Assembly (NCBI GenBank): GCA_012798315.1 | Contig: JAAZNL010000046.1 | Span: 1 to 43,334 of the forward strand | Direction of reading: 5' to 3' | Source of the DNA: a candidate division WWE3 bacterium | GTDB taxonomy: Bacteria > Patescibacteriota > WWE3 > UBA101185 > UBA10185 | Length of the DNA: 43,334 bases | In this document: piece after piece, positions 6,698-14,931 of the stretch | Position numbering within the stretch: the first letter of the stretch is position 1 | Layout: each line of letters starts with the position of its first letter | Notes under the pieces: generated by a model | Seen by the model: only the letters and a program-made list of their open reading frames with translations | Databases searched by the model: none | Told to the model about the DNA's origin: nothing | Position numbers and translations under genes: made by a program

Positions 6698-7924
6698 ATG
6701 ATAAATACAATGTCCCTTCGTGTTAAGGTATTTTTGTTAATATTGTTTTTAAACTTAACTGCCGTTTTGGCACTTAATTACGTATCCAAGAATATATTAG
6801 TAGTCCAACTCGATCAGTATAAAGAAAAACAGCTAGAACGTAATTTACGCGTATTAAAAAAGCACACCGAAGAACAGATTAGTTCAATAGATAATAGTGT
6901 ACGGGATTATGCATATTGGGATGATACTTACAACTTTATGTTTGATTTAAATCCGGAATATGTTGAATCCAACCTTGTTAAGCAGACTTTTGCCAATATT
7001 CAAGTTGATTATATGGGATTTTTTGATGCGCTGGGAAAAATGCGTTATTCAGCCGGATATAACCACGAAACCGGTGAAAAATTTGAAATCACGCCTGAAT
7101 TAGCAAATGCTCTGGGTGAAATATCTTTTACAATTTATTCAGAGGGTACAAATGGTGCCGGAGTAATTACTTCGGGTAAAAAGGTCTACTACATTGTATC
7201 CAGGCCTATTTTAAAAAGCGATAAGACTGGTCCGGCTGTTGGCACATTAATGATGCTTAAAGAATTTGATTATGAAGCTCAACAAGGTTTGAAGGATTTA
7301 CTTCAGATGAATTTTGAAATTACATTGTATTCCGATGTAGATAAAATTCTGAATAAAGCGCAAACCGCTACCCTGCTGGATCGAAATTTTGAAATAAACA
7401 ATAAACCGGAATCTGCGATTGGTTATATTTTAATAAATGATTTGGAAAACAAACCTGCTTTTATAATAAGTTCTTCAGAGGATGTAACGCTAATCACAGT
7501 GATAAGCCGTTACAGGCGATATATTAATATTATCTCATTGGCAATATTTCTTTTTAATTTGATCCTAGCTGTGGTCTTTATGGAAAAAAATTTATTAGGT
7601 CCGTTACGACACCTGGTAAGTGAAGTAGATCGTATTAGAACACGTAAAGTTGCGTCGCAGCGTATTGTCATAAAAGGAGATAAGGAATTAAAAGAATTAG
7701 CTACAAATATTAATTCTATGCTGGACACCCTTGATTCGTTTGATAAAAAGCTTGTTGATGTAAATAAAGAAATGGAGTCAAAAGCAACAGAACTAGAGGC
7801 TAATGCCAAAGAGCTGGAACGTCTTAACAAACACATGGTAGGGCGCGAGCTTCGTATGGCAGAATTAAAAGAGCAGTTGGAAGAGTTAGAATTTAAGCTT
7901 AAACAAAAAGAAGATGCTATTTAA
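6698..7924 (+). CDS. CHASE4-HAMP membrane sensor protein without a kinase domain
   Basis: This 408-residue protein has a first membrane helix (about 8-30), a CHASE4-type extracytoplasmic sensor domain containing the signature RDYAYWDDTYNFM (about 69-81), a second membrane helix (about 270-290), a HAMP-like linker (LLGPLRHLVSEVDRI onward) and a long coiled coil to the C-terminus. It has no histidine kinase or cyclase domain. Its stop lies 11 nt inside the next gene, which supplies PAS, dimerisation and ATPase domains. The two therefore look like a sensor kinase split into an input protein and a catalytic protein that may pair through their coiled coils. The ligand is unknown. Confidence 0.82.
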   Translation: MINTMSLRVKVFLLILFLNLTAVLALNYVSKNILVVQLDQYKEKQLERNLRVLKKHTEEQISSIDNSVRDYAYWDDTYNFMFDLNPEYVESNLVKQTFANIQVDYMGFFDALGKMRYSAGYNHETGEKFEITPELANALGEISFTIYSEGTNGAGVITSGKKVYYIVSRPILKSDKTGPAVGTLMMLKEFDYEAQQGLKDLLQMNFEITLYSDVDKILNKAQTATLLDRNFEINNKPESAIGYILINDLENKPAFIISSSEDVTLITVISRYRRYINIISLAIFLFNLILAVVFMEKNLLGPLRHLVSEVDRIRTRKVASQRIVIKGDKELKELATNINSMLDTLDSFDKKLVDVNKEMESKATELEANAKELERLNKHMVGRELRMAELKEQLEELEFKLKQKEDAI

Positions 7925-9557
7925 TACTAAACAAACGGATGATCAGTTAATACGGACGGGTTTTATGGAATTGCTGGAAAGTATGTTCCTTATTGGTTTA
8001 GTGTTAGACATTGAAGGAACAGTTAAATATGTAAATCCTCACTTTTTAAGAATTACCGGATATAAAAAAGAAGACGTTGTCGGAAAAAATTGGTTTGATC
8101 TTTTTGTTCCGATTAAAAAAATAGATACAGTTAAGAAAACATTCGAAATTATAACCAGAGAAAAATATAAAATGAGGTCTGAAAATCCTATTTTAGCAAA
8201 AGATGGAAGCGAAATAGTTATTGAATGGCATAATTCACCCCTTATGCAAGGAAATAACGTAATCGGATCTGTAAGTATCGGTGTCGATATTACGGGTCGT
8301 ATAGAAATTGAAAAAATGCTAAAAACAACCGAAGAAAGTTCCAGACTACACGCCCACCAGGTTGAAGAACAAAATAAAGTTCTTAATGACACTAAAAAAG
8401 GAATGTTAAATTTGCTAGACGATTCAAACAGGCTGCAAGATGAACTTCAAAAAGAAAAGAAAAGTGTTGAACGCAAGGTTATTGAGAGAACCACTGAACT
8501 AAACCAGGAAAAGGCCCGTTTAGAAGCTGCTATTAATAGTGTACCAAGCGGATTTCTTGTTACCGATAAAAAAGGCGGTGTGTTAATTAAAAATGCATCT
8601 CTCTCAGAAATATTTAACGGTCTATCCCCCGATGAGTGTACTATCGAAAAACTTGATGTTTTACTAACCAATGTTAATTTACTTGATGACTATAAACGTT
8701 GTATTGATGAACGAAAACCAATAAATATACGCGATATTACCTTCGGCAAAAAGATCCTGGATATATATATGGCACCTATCTTTATAAGCCAGATTAGTCC
8801 TGAGATAATAGGTGTAATCTTGCTTATTTCGGACGTTACCGAAGAAAAAGTTTTGGCGAGATCAAAAGATGAGTTTTTTTCCATAGCATCGCACGAACTG
8901 AGAACACCTATTACTGCTATTCGTGGCAATATAGAGTTAATAACCAAATATTACACGGATAAAGTAAATGATCCGAGTTTTCGACAGATGCTGGATGATA
9001 TGAAAGAATCCAGCATTCGTCTAATCCATCTGGTGAACGAGTTTTTGAACACATCAAGACTTGAACAGGGAAAAATTGTTTTTAATGTTACGGATTTTAA
9101 TTTGCAGGAAGTTATTGAGACTGTAGTGAACGATCTTGAAGTTTCGGCAAAAAATAAAGGCGTTTCACTGCAAAACGACACAAATGCTGACTTGCCCAAA
9201 GTAAAGGCCGATTCTGAAAAAACCAAGGAAGTTTTAATTAACTTAGTTGGTAACGCAATCGCGTATACCGATAAGGGTTCTATATCGATAACTGCAGCAC
9301 AGGAAGATAAATTTATAAAAGTTTCGGTTAAGGACTCAGGTAAAGGAATTCCAGAGCAAAACCAACAGCTTCTATTCAGAAAATTTCAACAAGCTAATAC
9401 TAATATTTACGCGCGGGATATAAGTAATAGCACGGGCCTTGGACTATATATTTCTAAACTCCTAGTTGAATCCATGGGAGGTAAGATATATCTGGAATCT
9501 TCCGAGGTTGGAAAAGGTTCTACATTTGTCTTTACTTTGCCTCTTGCTTTGGTATAG
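7914..9557 (+). CDS. Soluble PAS-PAS sensor histidine kinase
   Basis: The 547-residue protein has an N-terminal PAS domain with PAC tail (about 15-130), a coiled coil (130-205), a second PAS-like domain (205-310), a HisKA domain with phospho-acceptor His327 in ASHELRTPITAI, and a HATPase domain with N box (LVGNAIAYT), G1 (DSGKGIP) and G2 (STGLGLYISK). There is no membrane segment, so it is cytoplasmic. It overlaps the CHASE4-HAMP gene by 11 nt in another frame and is followed 38 nt later by a receiver protein. The likely chain is CHASE4 input, this kinase, then the stand-alone receiver. Confidence 0.93.
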   Translation: MLFNTKQTDDQLIRTGFMELLESMFLIGLVLDIEGTVKYVNPHFLRITGYKKEDVVGKNWFDLFVPIKKIDTVKKTFEIITREKYKMRSENPILAKDGSEIVIEWHNSPLMQGNNVIGSVSIGVDITGRIEIEKMLKTTEESSRLHAHQVEEQNKVLNDTKKGMLNLLDDSNRLQDELQKEKKSVERKVIERTTELNQEKARLEAAINSVPSGFLVTDKKGGVLIKNASLSEIFNGLSPDECTIEKLDVLLTNVNLLDDYKRCIDERKPINIRDITFGKKILDIYMAPIFISQISPEIIGVILLISDVTEEKVLARSKDEFFSIASHELRTPITAIRGNIELITKYYTDKVNDPSFRQMLDDMKESSIRLIHLVNEFLNTSRLEQGKIVFNVTDFNLQEVIETVVNDLEVSAKNKGVSLQNDTNADLPKVKADSEKTKEVLINLVGNAIAYTDKGSISITAAQEDKFIKVSVKDSGKGIPEQNQQLLFRKFQQANTNIYARDISNSTGLGLYISKLLVESMGGKIYLESSEVGKGSTFVFTLPLALV

Positions 9558-9595
9558 AATTTAACTAGTTAATTAGTTGTTTATAGAAACATATT

Positions 9596-9967
9596 ATGTC
9601 TGCAAAAGTTTTATTGATTGAGGATGAGGTACTGATTTTAAGAATGTACGAAAAGATATTTGCCTACGAAGGTTTTGAGGTTATAACCGCGGAAGAAGGC
9701 TCAGAAGGCATTGAGAAAGCAAAATCGGAACATCCGAGCATTATCCTGTTAGATATCATGATGCCTAAGATGGACGGGCTTAAAGTTTTGGAACTTATAA
9801 AGCAAGAACCCGAACTTAAAGATATTCCTGTGGTAATGCTAACAAACCTTTCCAGTGACACTGTTATTAAGGAAGCTTTTACTAAAGGAGCCGCAGGTTA
9901 TTTAGTGAAGTCCGAAATTGTTAACGACCGTATTGTGAACGAAGTTAAGCAGTATATAAAGGCATAA
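9596..9967 (+). CDS. Stand-alone CheY-like response regulator receiver
   Basis: This 123-residue single receiver domain has the acidic pocket (E9, D10), phospho-acceptor Asp53 in LLDIMMPKMDG, the switch Thr in MLTN and conserved Lys105 in YLVKS. It has no output domain, so it must act by protein contact or as a phosphorelay intermediate. It follows the hybrid-less kinase directly and is its probable partner. A TATAGA sequence 8 nt before the ATG could give it a separate short-leader transcript. Confidence 0.92.
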   Translation: MSAKVLLIEDEVLILRMYEKIFAYEGFEVITAEEGSEGIEKAKSEHPSIILLDIMMPKMDGLKVLELIKQEPELKDIPVVMLTNLSSDTVIKEAFTKGAAGYLVKSEIVNDRIVNEVKQYIKA

Positions 9968-9998
9968 TAGCCTTGCTTCAACAACTCTGAATAATGCC

Positions 9999-10724
9999 TT
10001 AAACGAACGCTAGATATCTAGGATAAAACTTTTTTGAATCAAGTTCTCTGTGTTTGTAGTTTCTCAGGTAGTTCATCAATTTTATTACCATATTTTGTGA
10101 GTTTTTTAGTTCGGTATAGTATTCTTCCCGTTTACTTTTTAAATTGGTTAAACTTGCGGAAACCTGTGTTCTGATTTTATCCAGTTCATTCAGTATATTT
10201 CTTTTATACTCTATAACCTCTTCTGTGTTGTTCCCGTCACTCTTATAGTGTTCCAGGTCTCTGTTAAATTGGAGTAATTTCTGATGGTACTCAATTTGGA
10301 AATTATAACTTCCTTCTTCCAGTTCCAGCATCTCTTCCAACAGTTTTAATTTTCCGTCGTAGTAAAAAATAATCTCTTTTACTAGTTCCGGGTTGTTAAG
10401 ATAGCTAAAAATGCCATATTTGGAACGGACATTTCTGACAGTTGCTAATGCTTCTTTTAGGGTATCTTCTTCGTACGAATCTAATACTTCCTTTTGGTTA
10501 ACAAGTTTGTCGTTAAGACGGTGAATTGTTTCCAGGGACTCAGTAAGCTGTGAAATAAGCAATTCCTTGGCTTTTTTAGTGGATACAATTTTTGCAATAT
10601 GCTCATTTGCCGCTTTTCGGATAAAGTAAAACACGGTCAATAAGCAGGCTATTACAAAGAAAAATATAGATAGATTTGCCGCATTTAAATTGTCTTTTAT
10701 TAGGGTAATATAGTTATTTCCCAT
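9999..10724 (-). CDS. Membrane-anchored coiled-coil protein, function unknown
   Basis: I do not recognise a named family. From the ATG at 10724 the protein has 241 residues: one membrane helix near the N-terminus (about residues 17-35), then almost continuous charged heptad-like helix, with a basic, tyrosine-rich C-terminus. The open frame extends upstream to a TTG at 10763. That TTG is part of a near-consensus -35 box and the -10 box lies inside the extension, so the ATG at 10724 must be the start. The gene lies between the receiver gene (convergent) and hisS (upstream, same strand). A structural or scaffolding role is only a guess. Confidence 0.75.
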   Translation of the reverse strand: MGNNYITLIKDNLNAANLSIFFFVIACLLTVFYFIRKAANEHIAKIVSTKKAKELLISQLTESLETIHRLNDKLVNQKEVLDSYEEDTLKEALATVRNVRSKYGIFSYLNNPELVKEIIFYYDGKLKLLEEMLELEEGSYNFQIEYHQKLLQFNRDLEHYKSDGNNTEEVIEYKRNILNELDKIRTQVSASLTNLKSKREEYYTELKNSQNMVIKLMNYLRNYKHRELDSKKFYPRYLAFV

Positions 10725-10734
10725 GACGCTGAGG

Positions 10735-10763
10735 ATTATACTATATTTTGTCCGAAAGTTCAA
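10735..10763 (-). promoter_or_regulatory. Near-consensus sigma-70 promoter for the coiled-coil gene
   Basis: TTGAAC (10763-10758), a 17-bp spacer and TATAAT (10740-10735) are followed by 10 nt and the ATG at 10724. This is the best promoter in the window and it predicts a leader of only about 3-4 nt. Confidence 0.8.
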
Positions 10764-10794
10764 GACTATGGGGTATTGGGCGCGGGTATTTCGG

Positions 10795-12108
10795 TTAGAT
10801 TTTTGGAATTAAATAATCCAGCAAATCGACTAAAGCTATAGTCTGCTGATCGGATGTACCCATATCTTTTATGGTAACTGTCTCACTGGTTATTTCGTCT
10901 TCACCTATTATCGCTACAAAATTAATGCCTTGTTTGTTGGCGTAATCAAGTTGTTTTTTTAGTGTACTTTGCTGTGAAAAAACCTCGGTTCTGATCCCGT
11001 TTTGTCTAAGCACTGAGGCTAAACTGTTTGCTTTTGGCAGTATATTCTCGGTCATGGGTGAGATTAAAACTTGTGTAGTAGTTTTTATGTTTGAATTTAT
11101 AGCACCAATCTCTTTTAGCTGTGAAAAAAATCTTGTAAGGCCGATGGAGATTCCTACGCCGGGAAGTTTTTGGTCAGTATAGTATGCGGCTAAATCTTCG
11201 TACCTGCCGCCCCCGCAAACTGATCCCAACTGAGGGTATTCTACTAAAGTTGTTTCATATACTGTGCCCGTGTAGTAATCCAAACCACGAATAATCTTAA
11301 AATCGACCCGCCAGTTTGTGTCTGGTACCTTTAATTGCCTTACTGTATTAACAACTTCTTCCAGTTCTGAAAGACCTGTGTTAAATAATTCCGATTTAAA
11401 TTTTCTACTCTCAAGATAATGAATACTTTCCTCCGGCGAACCGTTAAAATTTAGAAATTCAATAATTTGATCAACTTTTTCCTGATTCGCAACAAGCTCT
11501 GACAGTTCTGCTAAAAATCGTTCGGGCGACATTTTATCTTTTTTATCTGCAAGCCGTAAAATTTGACCGCCTGTACTTTTTAGACCCAGTTCTTCCAAAA
11601 GTCCTGTAAGTATTTTACGATTGCTGATTCTAACTACAAAATCTCCGATAGCAAGTTTCTTAAAAGTGAAGTAAATAAGTGATACCAATTCGGCGTCATA
11701 GTTGAGAGGTAAAATATCCCTGGCTACAACATCAGCGTCGCATTGATAAAACTCTCTAAAACGACCTTTTTGAGGCTTTTCTCCCCTATATACCTTACCG
11801 ATCTGGTATCTTTTAAAAGGAAAATAGAGCTCGTTTTGACGTTGGCTAACATACCTGGCTAATGGTACCGTAAGATCAAATCTAAGAGCCAGTTCGTTGT
11901 CGCCTTTAGTAAAAGCGTATGTCTGTTTTTCAGTTTCTTCTCCGCCTTTGGCCATCAAAATCTCAGCTTTTTCAATAACAGGAGTGTCAATTGGTAAAAA
12001 TCCAAAAAGCTCATAAGATTCCTGTATCTTTTTAAGAAACTTATTAAAGGCTATTTGGTCGCCGGGCAGTAATTCCATAAATCCCGGCAGTATTGATGGT
12101 TCTATCAT
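10795..12108 (-). CDS. hisS: Histidyl-tRNA synthetase
   Basis: The 437-residue class II synthetase charges tRNA-His. Visible features are the N-terminal LPGFMELLPGD segment, motif 2 (YRGEKPQKGRFREFYQCD), the HisRS-specific RGLDYYTGTVYE, the glycine-rich CGGGRYEDL and motif 3 (GVGISIGLTRF), followed by a C-terminal anticodon-binding domain (about 340-437, containing LISPMTENI). Length and order match ordinary bacterial HisRS. It appears to be a single-gene unit. The strong hairpin at 12150-12169 upstream belongs to the cupredoxin transcript. Confidence 0.97.
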   Translation of the reverse strand: MIEPSILPGFMELLPGDQIAFNKFLKKIQESYELFGFLPIDTPVIEKAEILMAKGGEETEKQTYAFTKGDNELALRFDLTVPLARYVSQRQNELYFPFKRYQIGKVYRGEKPQKGRFREFYQCDADVVARDILPLNYDAELVSLIYFTFKKLAIGDFVVRISNRKILTGLLEELGLKSTGGQILRLADKKDKMSPERFLAELSELVANQEKVDQIIEFLNFNGSPEESIHYLESRKFKSELFNTGLSELEEVVNTVRQLKVPDTNWRVDFKIIRGLDYYTGTVYETTLVEYPQLGSVCGGGRYEDLAAYYTDQKLPGVGISIGLTRFFSQLKEIGAINSNIKTTTQVLISPMTENILPKANSLASVLRQNGIRTEVFSQQSTLKKQLDYANKQGINFVAIIGEDEITSETVTIKDMGTSDQQTIALVDLLDYLIPKI

Positions 12109-12138
12109 ATGTTTTATTGTACCCCAAAAATTAATATT

Positions 12139-12169
12139 GGGTAATAAAACAGGGAGCTTTCGCTCCCTG
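12139..12169 (-). terminator. Rho-independent terminator after the cupredoxin gene
   Basis: A perfect 8-bp stem CAGGGAGC/GCTCCCTG with a 4-nt loop (12150-12169) is followed on the minus strand by TTTTATTA. It closes the two-component/MacAB/cupredoxin operon and isolates hisS. Confidence 0.8.
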
Positions 12170-12197
12170 AGTGTAACATGTTGATTTTTATTATGAG

Positions 12198-12689
12198 TTA
12201 TTCAACAACTAAATTACCTACCATGCCCATTTCTCTATGTTTACCGACAGAACAGTAATATTCAAATGTTCCGGTTTTGTCTGCGTAAAATTCAATTGTT
12301 TCTTTACCTCCTGCGTTCAATTTAGCTGTAGAAGCGTTAAATTCATCCAATTTCCAATCATGGAATCCCTCATCATTAATAAAGTTAATGCGTACTGTAT
12401 CGCCTTTTTTAACTTTTATTTCTGTAACATCGTACTTAAAGTTACTTGCCTTAACAGTAAACTCTTTTATATTTGCCGGCATTTTCTTTTCTGACGGACT
12501 GTTATTTCCTTTCTGAGTTTGGGATGACTCGTTTTTACCGTTCTGCACTGCTTTGTTCTGCGGATTTGAGGAATTTCCCGTCCTAAAAATAAATAAACCT
12601 ATAATTGCAACAAGACCTATGACGGTAACTATAGTTAAAATATTTTTGTTTTCGCCGGTCTGCGGTAAGTTTGGTTCGTTTGTATCCAT
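12198..12689 (-). CDS. Membrane-anchored cupredoxin with an N-terminal LPQTG-helix segment
   Basis: The 163-residue protein has LPQTG at residues 8-12, directly followed by a hydrophobic helix (about 17-35), a polar S/N/Q/K-rich linker, and a cupredoxin domain (75-163). Type 1 copper ligands are visible: H110 (FHDW), C146 and H151 (YYCSVGKH) and a methionine at 154 or 156. It should be an extracytoplasmic copper-binding or electron-carrying protein. LPxTG plus helix normally forms a C-terminal sortase signal; here it sits at the N-terminus, where it serves as an anchor. It lies downstream of the MacAB genes and ends at a clear terminator. A TATAAT lies about 45 nt upstream, so it may also have its own promoter. 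Confidence 0.92.
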   Translation of the reverse strand: MDTNEPNLPQTGENKNILTIVTVIGLVAIIGLFIFRTGNSSNPQNKAVQNGKNESSQTQKGNNSPSEKKMPANIKEFTVKASNFKYDVTEIKVKKGDTVRINFINDEGFHDWKLDEFNASTAKLNAGGKETIEFYADKTGTFEYYCSVGKHREMGMVGNLVVE

Positions 12690-12760
12690 ATAATCAACCT
12701 TGTAAATATATACGACAGTCTATATATTATACACAGAATTTAAATATTTCTTACACTTTT

Positions 12761-12988
12761 TTAAGGACGTGCCTGCATTCGGATTCGTGGACCATTGCCG
12801 TCCATAGGAGGTTGTAGAAACGAATTGCTTGATTCTCTATTGTTTTGTCTTAAATTGGTCTGCATTCGGGACTGAAAACGTTTTCTGACAACGTTTTGTT
12901 CATAGTAACGTCCTCCATAAAATCCTACTATACCCGATAATATAATTACCAACGCAAATATAAGTATATTTTTCCTTGATTGATCCAT
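12761..12988 (-). CDS. Small single-helix membrane protein associated with MacAB
   Basis: This 75-residue protein has one N-terminal helix (about 8-24) ending in GFYGGRYYEQ and then a basic, Q/N/M-rich extracytoplasmic tail with four methionines and a PPMDGNGP turn. A helix followed by a GG-x-x-Y pattern is familiar from small proteins beside MacAB exporters in this bacterial group, though no function is established. It lies 40 nt after the MacB gene and before the cupredoxin gene, all on the same strand. The methionines make weak copper binding possible but this is speculation. Confidence 0.65.
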   Translation of the reverse strand: MDQSRKNILIFALVIILSGIVGFYGGRYYEQNVVRKRFQSRMQTNLRQNNRESSNSFLQPPMDGNGPRIRMQARP

Positions 12989-13027
12989 GTTATTAATTTA
13001 TTAAAAACTTCTGATAAAATACTGAGA

Positions 13028-14251
13028 CTATTCGTATCGAAGTGCCTCTATTGGTTGTAACTTTGATGCTTTCCACGCAGGATACCAGCCGAAAATTATT
13101 CCGATAGTCGCCGCAACTACCACTGCCAAAATTATGGAAGGGGCCGAGAAAACCAAAGGCAAAGACATAGACTTAGTAAGTATAAAAGAAGCCCCTAAAC
13201 CTATGCAGACGCCAATTAAGCCTCCGATAAACGTTAAAATAATAGCTTCGATTAGAAATTGGTAAATAATAGATTTTCTTTTAGCGCCAAGAGCTTTTCT
13301 TAATCCGATTTCTGTGGTCCGTTCAGTTACGGTAACCAACATAATATTCATAATACCTATGCCACCCACCAATAAGGATATGGCAGCGATTCCTGTAAGT
13401 AGCGCGGTAAACGTCTGAGTTACCTGTGTTATGGTTTGTAAAATGTCTTCCTGAGAAGATATTGAAAAATCGGCCTCTTCCGGCGACTTTAGACCGTGCT
13501 GTTCAAGTAAAAAATAACCCAATTGATTTCTGGCAGCGTCCATGACGTCTTCGCTCTTAGCACTAATATAAATAGTGGAGACATGAGATACACCAAAAAG
13601 CACTTTTTGCGCCGTTTCTAAGGGCAGGTATACAATTTCATCCTGACTAAACGGTCCGGAACTTCCTTTTGCTTTGGTAACACCTATTACCGTATATGTA
13701 CCGCCATTAATTCGTATTGTCTGCCCTATTGGATTTACCCCTGTACCAAACAAGTCTTCCGCAGTAGTTGGTCCTAATATTGCCACTTTGTTCTTCGAAC
13801 CCATGTCTTCTTGGGTAAATTCTCTTCCAAACTCGAGCTGTACATTTCTCAGGCTAAATATTTCAGGTGTTATTCCCGAAACTGATACGTTGATATTATT
13901 TCGTTCATAACTTACCTGCGACCGCGAACTATATTCGGCACCTACTTGGCTAATTGTAGTAAACCGGTTTGAGTTTTTAATTGCATCAATGTCTTCATTT
14001 TTAAGATTTTTCGAATCACCGGAGCTCATTCTTATAAAACCCGATGACTGTGCGCCCGGTCTTACCGTGAGTAAATTAGTTCCCAATGATTGTATTTGTT
14101 TTTTTACACTCGCCTGACTTGCCTGGCCTAAAGTCATTAACGCAATTACGGAACCTATACCAATGATAATCCCGAGTATGGATAAGGCTGTTCTGAGCTT
14201 GTTATTTTTAAGAACATCTACGCTTTCTTCAAATATTTCAATAATATGCAT
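13028..14251 (-). CDS. MacB-type ABC transporter permease (FtsX family)
   Basis: From the ATG at 14251 the protein has 407 residues: an N-terminal helix in KLRTALSILGIIIGIGSVIA, a large extracytoplasmic MacB core domain, and three C-terminal helices with the FtsX signature GGIGIMNIMLVTVTERTTEI and GLRKALGAKR. This is the permease of a tripartite-like MacAB exporter for peptides, lipids or antibiotics. The longer frame from 14272 overlaps the ATPase gene by 20 nt. The chosen ATG follows the ATPase stop as TAA-T-ATG, the same junction seen between MacA and the ATPase, and matches the family N-terminus. Confidence 0.93.
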   Translation of the reverse strand: MHIIEIFEESVDVLKNNKLRTALSILGIIIGIGSVIALMTLGQASQASVKKQIQSLGTNLLTVRPGAQSSGFIRMSSGDSKNLKNEDIDAIKNSNRFTTISQVGAEYSSRSQVSYERNNINVSVSGITPEIFSLRNVQLEFGREFTQEDMGSKNKVAILGPTTAEDLFGTGVNPIGQTIRINGGTYTVIGVTKAKGSSGPFSQDEIVYLPLETAQKVLFGVSHVSTIYISAKSEDVMDAARNQLGYFLLEQHGLKSPEEADFSISSQEDILQTITQVTQTFTALLTGIAAISLLVGGIGIMNIMLVTVTERTTEIGLRKALGAKRKSIIYQFLIEAIILTFIGGLIGVCIGLGASFILTKSMSLPLVFSAPSIILAVVVAATIGIIFGWYPAWKASKLQPIEALRYE

Positions 14252-14252
14252 A

Positions 14253-14930
14253 TTACTGGTTTTTCTTGTCACTAATTATTTTTCCGTCTACTAGGTTTAA
14301 TACTCTATTTGCGCGTTTAGCAATTTCATCATTGTGAGTAATAATTATAATTGTGTGTCCCTTTTTATTTAACTCTTCAAACAGCTGAATAATTTCATTA
14401 CTTTGCGATGTCGGAAGATTGCCTGTAGGTTCATCTGCAAGTAGAATACTTGGTTCCATAGAAAGTGCCCGGGCAATGGCCACCCTTTGTTTTTGACCGC
14501 CGGACAATTGATTTGGCAGGTTGTTGTATTTATCTGAAAGACCCACAATATCCAGATATTCTTTTGCTCTCAGAATTCTTTTTGATTTGGGAACACCAGC
14601 GTAAGCCATAGGTATCATTACGTTTCGTAAGGCGGTCATTCTGGGAAGTAAATTGTATGATTGAAATATAAACCCGATTTCGCTATTTCTTATATCCGAA
14701 AGCGCATCATCGTTTAGTTTTTCAATATTTTTGCCGTTCAAAATGTATTCACCCGAAGTAGGAACGTCTAAGGCGCCTAAAATATGCATTAACGTAGATT
14801 TTCCGGATCCGGAAGGCCCGATAATTGCTACATACTCCCCTTTTTCGATTTTAAACGAGATATCAAACAGCACTTGTGTAACATTGTCGCCATTTTGATA
14901 TGACTTACAAATTTTTTTGACTTCGATCAT
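14253..14930 (-). CDS. MacB/LolD-type ABC transporter ATPase
   Basis: The protein (225 residues from the ATG at 14930) shows Walker A GPSGSGKST, Q loop (FQSYNLLPRMTALRN), signature LSGGQKQRVAIARAL, Walker B ILLADEPTGNLP and a switch histidine in IIITHND. The Walker B is followed by PTSQSN in place of the usual D-loop aspartate (LD), a small deviation. The start at 14930 follows the MacA stop as TAA-T-ATG. The frame could also open at 14954, but that would overlap MacA. It powers the permease encoded next. Confidence 0.93.
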   Translation of the reverse strand: MIEVKKICKSYQNGDNVTQVLFDISFKIEKGEYVAIIGPSGSGKSTLMHILGALDVPTSGEYILNGKNIEKLNDDALSDIRNSEIGFIFQSYNLLPRMTALRNVMIPMAYAGVPKSKRILRAKEYLDIVGLSDKYNNLPNQLSGGQKQRVAIARALSMEPSILLADEPTGNLPTSQSNEIIQLFEELNKKGHTIIIITHNDEIAKRANRVLNLVDGKIISDKKNQ

Positions 14931-14931
14931 A

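Noticed and set aside
7887-7924. Programmed frameshift joining the CHASE4 protein to the kinase
   Set aside because: A +1 shift would be required, no classic +1 site is present, the second gene has its own ATG, and its frame has a TAG at 7887-7889.
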